A DNA stretch of 8,941 bases from Spirochaetaceae bacterium (GTDB taxonomy: Bacteria > Spirochaetota > Spirochaetia > Treponematales > Breznakiellaceae), in NCBI GenBank assembly GCA_031258625.1, contig JAIRMO010000045.1:1-8941 (forward strand), read 5' to 3'. Of the stretch, positions 5,720 through 8,941 are shown in pieces (the first letter of the stretch is position 1; each line of letters begins with the position of its first letter). Below the pieces are notes generated by a model. The model was not told where the DNA came from. It saw nothing but the letters and a program-made list of their open reading frames with translations, and made no database searches. The translations under genes were made by a program, and so were the position numbers.

Positions 5720-8467
5720 ATGGAACCAAAGGAATATATGAGTCCGTTTTTTAGACTTTTTGAAGAATCTTCGGTGGCTATGGCCATCGCGGATAAAAAC
5801 GGACTTATCATTGAGTCAAACCCCCGGTTTAGTGAACTCATGGAGGCTATCTCCGGTTTTGGAAACACCCAAACGCCGAATTACCTCTCCATCCGTGAAA
5901 CCCTCCGGTTTGCCAATTTCTTTTCCCGCTTAACCAGCGGCGCGGCCCAACAGGTGAAGTTTGAAGCGCCCTTCCACGACAGCCAGGGTGTCCTGCATTG
6001 GTTTCGGATCCACGCCTGGGTCATCTCCCCCCTCAATGACACGGATCCCCGGTTCCAGGGGCCCCTTATCGGTTTTACCATGACGGACCAGACCAGGGAA
6101 CGGCAGGAAGGGGAACGGCTTCAGGAGGACAAGGAGGTAGCTGAACGGGCCATGGAAGCCAGAAACCAGTTTCTGGCAAACATCAGTCACGAGATCCGTA
6201 CCCCGATACAGACCATCATCGGCATGACCGAATTACTCCAGGATACCAAACTTGACCGGGAACAGGCGGAATATTCCCGGCAGATTAAATTTGCCGCCGA
6301 GGTTCTCCTTTCCCTGATCAACGATATCCTGGATTTTTCCAAAATCGAGGCGGGTAAGATGGAATTGGAATACACCCGCTTTGATCTTGACCAGACCATC
6401 GAACAGGCGGTGGAGATGATCGCCCTGGAGGCCCATAAAAAGGGCCTGGAAATCGCCCTGGATATCGCCCCGGAACTGAATATCGCCATCCTGGGGGATC
6501 CCCATAAATTCCGGCAGATCGTGATAAACCTGGTGAAAAACGCGGTTAAATTTACCCAGGAAGGGAGTGTAACCATATCCGCCCGGCTCACGGATCTTGA
6601 GGGGCTGGAAGCGGTGGCCGTGGCCGTGGCGGATACCGGCATCGGTATACCGGAAGAAAGCAGAATCCACCTTTTCACGACCTTTTTCCAGGCGGACCCT
6701 TCCAACACCCGGTGTTTCGGCGGTACCGGCCTCGGGCTGGCCATTGCCCGTAACCTGGTGGAGCTTATGGGGGGTAATATAGAGATGGTTCCCCGGGAGG
6801 GGGGCGGTTCCATATTCCGCTTTTCCATACCCATAGAACAGCTAAAACACTCCCCGGAACCGGTTCTCATCCGGCAGGAACCCCCGGAGGTGCGGATCCT
6901 CCTGGTGGATGACCGGGAGGAAAGCCGGACTATCATCACCTCCTACTTAAAAGACATCGGGTATCAGAATACCGATACCGCGGCCTCCGGGGAACAAGCC
7001 CTGGAACTGCTGCGGGCCGCGGTTCAGGAGGGAAACCCCTACGGCTTGTGCCTGATTGATATGATCATGCCCGTCATGGACGGCTGGCGGCTGGCCGCGG
7101 AAATTAACCGGGACGCGTCCATTAACGGGAGCCGGCTCATCCTGATGGTTCCCCACGGACTCCTGGGGGCGGAAGCCAAGATGACCCTCCTGAAGTGGTT
7201 TAACGGCTATATCAACAAGCCCATTAAACGGAAGGATTTGACGGAAATCATCACCCAGGCCCTCTCGGAACCCCCGGTGGACCTGGAAACGGCCGCGGAA
7301 GATCAGCGGCTTCTTCTCTCCGAGGAAGTCCAATCCGGGGAATTTTCCAGAGACCCGGCCCGCCCGGAAGAATCCGCCCCGGTCCATGCCGCGGACAAGC
7401 CGGATAAACCGGGCAGGCAGGGTAAACCGGGTAACCCGGGTAAACCCTTGGTCTTAATCGCCGAGGATCATCCGGTTAATCAAAAACTCTTTGCGCTTAT
7501 TTTGGAAAAACTGGGCTGCGCTTTTATCCTGGCGGACGACGGCCTTGACGCCCTGGAGAAGGCCGAAGCTTATCCGGTGGATTTGATCTTTATGGACATC
7601 CAAATGCCCCGGATGAACGGGTATGAAGCGGCCCAGCAACTGCGGGAGCGGGGGTTTACCCGGCCGATTATCACCGTAACCGCCAGCGCCCTTCCGGATG
7701 AATGGGCGCAGTGTTTGAAGGCCGGGATCAACGACATCCTGCTTAAACCTTTTAAACAGTCCGATATCGAAGGGGTACTTCGCAAGTGGATGCCTTCCCC
7801 CGGAGCCGCTAAAAGCGGGGTCCAGGATTCCGGGGAGCCGCGGGCCGGGCCGGGGCTTTTAGCCAGAGCCGCCTTACATTCCCTGCCCCGGCCCGCGGCG
7901 GATGCGGGCCCCCTGCCAACCGCCCCCCGGCCCGGACCGGTTGTTCCCCCGGCGCTCCCCGCCGAACCCAGGGAACCCCAAACGAACCCGGTCTTAGGGG
8001 TGGCGCCGGTCCCCTCCCCGCTTCCCGCCCGGGCGGCTGACCCGGTGTGGGTCATGCCCGTCAGGGTATCCGAAGCGGCACCGGCGGCGCCGGTTTCCAT
8101 CACTAAAGACCCTGTTTTTAACAGCCATGAACTGTTGGATACCTTTCTTCAGGACGCCGAAACCATAAAACCCCTCATCGGCCGCTTCCTTGAACGGACC
8201 GAAGACCAGATCGACGGACTTCCCGTCATGATAGAACAGGAAGCCTGGAAGGAAGCCCGGATCATAACCCATACCATAAAGGGCAGCGCCCTTACCCTTT
8301 CGGGCAGGGAACTGGGCCAGGCCGCCGCCAGGATGGAACTGGCCTTTAAAAACCTGGACCGGGACGAAATACAGGCGGGGCTCCCCCTCCTCAAGGATGC
8401 CTTTGTCCGGTTCAAAGCGGAAGCGCAAATGTTTATAGGGGAAACGGAAGCAACGGTCAATGCCTAG
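5720..8467 (+). CDS. Soluble hybrid histidine kinase, PAS-HisKA-HATPase-REC-REC-HPt
   Basis: This 915-residue multi-step phosphorelay kinase has no membrane segment or signal peptide, so it should sense an internal cue. Domains in order: PAS (8-125); a short coiled coil; HisKA with SHEIRTP, H157; HATPase with N274 (NLVKNAVKF), DTGIGIP from D305, and GGTGLGLAIA from G334; REC1 (394-512) with D397/D398, D447, K500, but Val477 at the Thr/Ser position; REC2 (578-690) with E582/D583, D626, T654, K676, fully canonical; a Pro/Ala-rich linker (about 691-795); HPt with H851 (THTIKGSA). REC2 to H851 is the likely relay path. The AAGG at 5704-5707 favours ATG 5720; ATG 5738 is possible. The upstream double-receiver gene is probably co-transcribed and a candidate acceptor from H851. 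GC content rises strongly toward the 3' half. Confidence 0.95.
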   Translation: MEPKEYMSPFFRLFEESSVAMAIADKNGLIIESNPRFSELMEAISGFGNTQTPNYLSIRETLRFANFFSRLTSGAAQQVKFEAPFHDSQGVLHWFRIHAWVISPLNDTDPRFQGPLIGFTMTDQTRERQEGERLQEDKEVAERAMEARNQFLANISHEIRTPIQTIIGMTELLQDTKLDREQAEYSRQIKFAAEVLLSLINDILDFSKIEAGKMELEYTRFDLDQTIEQAVEMIALEAHKKGLEIALDIAPELNIAILGDPHKFRQIVINLVKNAVKFTQEGSVTISARLTDLEGLEAVAVAVADTGIGIPEESRIHLFTTFFQADPSNTRCFGGTGLGLAIARNLVELMGGNIEMVPREGGGSIFRFSIPIEQLKHSPEPVLIRQEPPEVRILLVDDREESRTIITSYLKDIGYQNTDTAASGEQALELLRAAVQEGNPYGLCLIDMIMPVMDGWRLAAEINRDASINGSRLILMVPHGLLGAEAKMTLLKWFNGYINKPIKRKDLTEIITQALSEPPVDLETAAEDQRLLLSEEVQSGEFSRDPARPEESAPVHAADKPDKPGRQGKPGNPGKPLVLIAEDHPVNQKLFALILEKLGCAFILADDGLDALEKAEAYPVDLIFMDIQMPRMNGYEAAQQLRERGFTRPIITVTASALPDEWAQCLKAGINDILLKPFKQSDIEGVLRKWMPSPGAAKSGVQDSGEPRAGPGLLARAALHSLPRPAADAGPLPTAPRPGPVVPPALPAEPREPQTNPVLGVAPVPSPLPARAADPVWVMPVRVSEAAPAAPVSITKDPVFNSHELLDTFLQDAETIKPLIGRFLERTEDQIDGLPVMIEQEAWKEARIITHTIKGSALTLSGRELGQAAARMELAFKNLDRDEIQAGLPLLKDAFVRFKAEAQMFIGETEATVNA

Positions 8468-8551
8468 ACCCGTTTCCTTACAATGAAGAACCCCGTCCTG
8501 AAGGCTAAACTTGACCCACAATTCAGATTACCTGCCTGTTTCAGGACAGAC

Positions 8552-8569
8552 CTTTCCCCGGAAAGTTTT
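8552..8569 (+). terminator. Weak terminator-like hairpin after the kinase gene
   Basis: CTTTCCCCGGAAAG (8552-8565) forms a 5-bp stem with a 4-nt loop, followed by TTTT. It lies about 85 bp after the kinase stop, in the spacer between two convergent genes. The short stem and T-run make this a weak candidate. Nothing else is recognisable in 8468-8623. Confidence 0.3.
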
Positions 8570-8623
8570 CGGTTTGGGGTGGACCGGGGAGCTGATTCGG
8601 AATCCGGGACGGATTGGCGCGGT

Positions 8624-8941
8624 TTATCCGGGTGCGGGGGCAGGGAGAAGGGGGAATATGAGGAGAAAAGCGGTTTGGATCGCCGTTTCCCCATACCGGG
8701 GTCTGACCCCAGCATCCGATACCCCGATCCACTCCCCCGCCGCCATTATCTCCTCCTCGGCAGCCTCCCCCTCCACTATCCGCGACCCATACCGGTCCCC
8801 CCAGATATGCCCGATCCGGCCTTCCGCCCGGTTGTACCGTTGGGCGAACACCTGTTTCAGCCACTTCATGATAGCCGGAAGTTCCAGCCCGTCCGCCGGC
8901 TTGATATAAAACGTCAGCCAGTCATCCGCAAGACAGAGCCC
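8624..8941 (-). CDS. REP-associated tyrosine transposase (RAYT/Y1_Tnp type), C-terminal part, runs off the window
   Basis: The gene enters from the right edge on the minus strand; 105 residues are visible and the frame is open to the edge. The fragment WLTFYIKPADGLELPAIMKW, then LKQVFAQRYNRAEGRIGHIWGDRYGSRIVEGE, matches the C-terminal helix region of Y1_Tnp single-strand transposases of the RAYT kind. It has the F-x-x-x-YN helix, whose Tyr is the likely nucleophile, followed by the G-H-x-W-x-x-R-x signature. The His-hydrophobic-His motif would lie outside the window. RAYTs act on REP palindromes. The 13-mer GGGGTCAGACCCC, the unit of the intergenic element at 3095-3150, occurs within the last ~30 codons (8698-8710), read as Gly-Val-Arg-Pro. 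The C-terminal tail after GEWIG looks poorly conserved, so the end may have been altered by repeat insertion. Confidence 0.8.
   Translation of the reverse strand, partial: GLCLADDWLTFYIKPADGLELPAIMKWLKQVFAQRYNRAEGRIGHIWGDRYGSRIVEGEAAEEEIMAAGEWIGVSDAGVRPRYGETAIQTAFLLIFPLLPAPAPG
8698..8710. repeat. REP-like 13-mer palindrome within the transposase gene
   Basis: GGGGTCTGACCCC on the plus strand (GGGGTCAGACCCC on the minus strand) is identical to the core of the intergenic palindromes at 3096-3108 and 3132-3144. On the minus strand it is followed by GGTATGGGG, which resembles the GTCATGGGG that follows the first intergenic copy. This suggests a shared longer unit. Confidence 0.75.

Noticed and set aside
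6187..6939. 250-codon minus-strand open frame opposite the kinase core
   Set aside because: It is Ser/Arg-rich without domain features and lies exactly antisense to the HisKA and HATPase domains of the kinase, so it is a composition shadow.

Overview
The window looks like chromosomal sequence from a spirochaete, most likely a Treponema-type organism with a relatively large, repeat-rich genome such as the termite-gut treponemes. The basis is recollection of family sequences, not a search. IF-1 reads very like the Treponema protein, a MarC-type membrane protein and a short Smr protein sit among stand-alone housekeeping genes, and one gene pair encodes a multi-domain phosphorelay. Base composition is moderate overall and rises sharply in the 3' half of the kinase gene.

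Layout. Positions 1-362 hold no convincing gene, only two copies of an imperfect hairpin-bearing repeat about 180 bp apart. A marC-family membrane gene follows on the minus strand (363-980). An insertion sequence of about 1.4 kb (1025-2423) sits in the divergent spacer between marC and tag. It has nested (two-tier) inverted repeats and an rve-type DDE transposase whose second catalytic Asp reads as Glu. The tag gene (2502-3068, 3-methyladenine DNA glycosylase I) follows. The spacer 3069-3348 carries a compound REP-like palindrome built on GGGGTCAGACCCC. Next come a small Smr-domain protein (3349-3864, plus) and infA (IF-1; 3977-4201, minus, GTG start).

From 4442 to 8467 a two-gene operon encodes a REC-(unassigned alpha/beta domain)-REC protein and, 15 nt downstream, a soluble PAS-HisKA-HATPase-REC-REC-HPt hybrid kinase. 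Together they hold four receivers, one kinase core and one HPt, enough for a complete intracellular phosphorelay. Two of the four receivers lack the conserved Thr/Ser, and no DNA-binding output domain is recognisable. The promoters of infA and of this operon appear to overlap back to back near 4258-4306.

The right edge (8624-8941, minus) is the C-terminal part of a REP-associated tyrosine transposase (RAYT/Y1_Tnp type). Its coding sequence contains the same GGGGTCAGACCCC palindrome that makes up the intergenic element at 3095-3150, which suggests an enzyme and its cognate repeat within one window.

The most interesting points are the RAYT/REP pairing, the unassigned middle domain of the double-receiver protein with its kinase partner, the altered DDE triad of the transposase, and the motif shared by the marC and tag upstream regions on either side of the IS.
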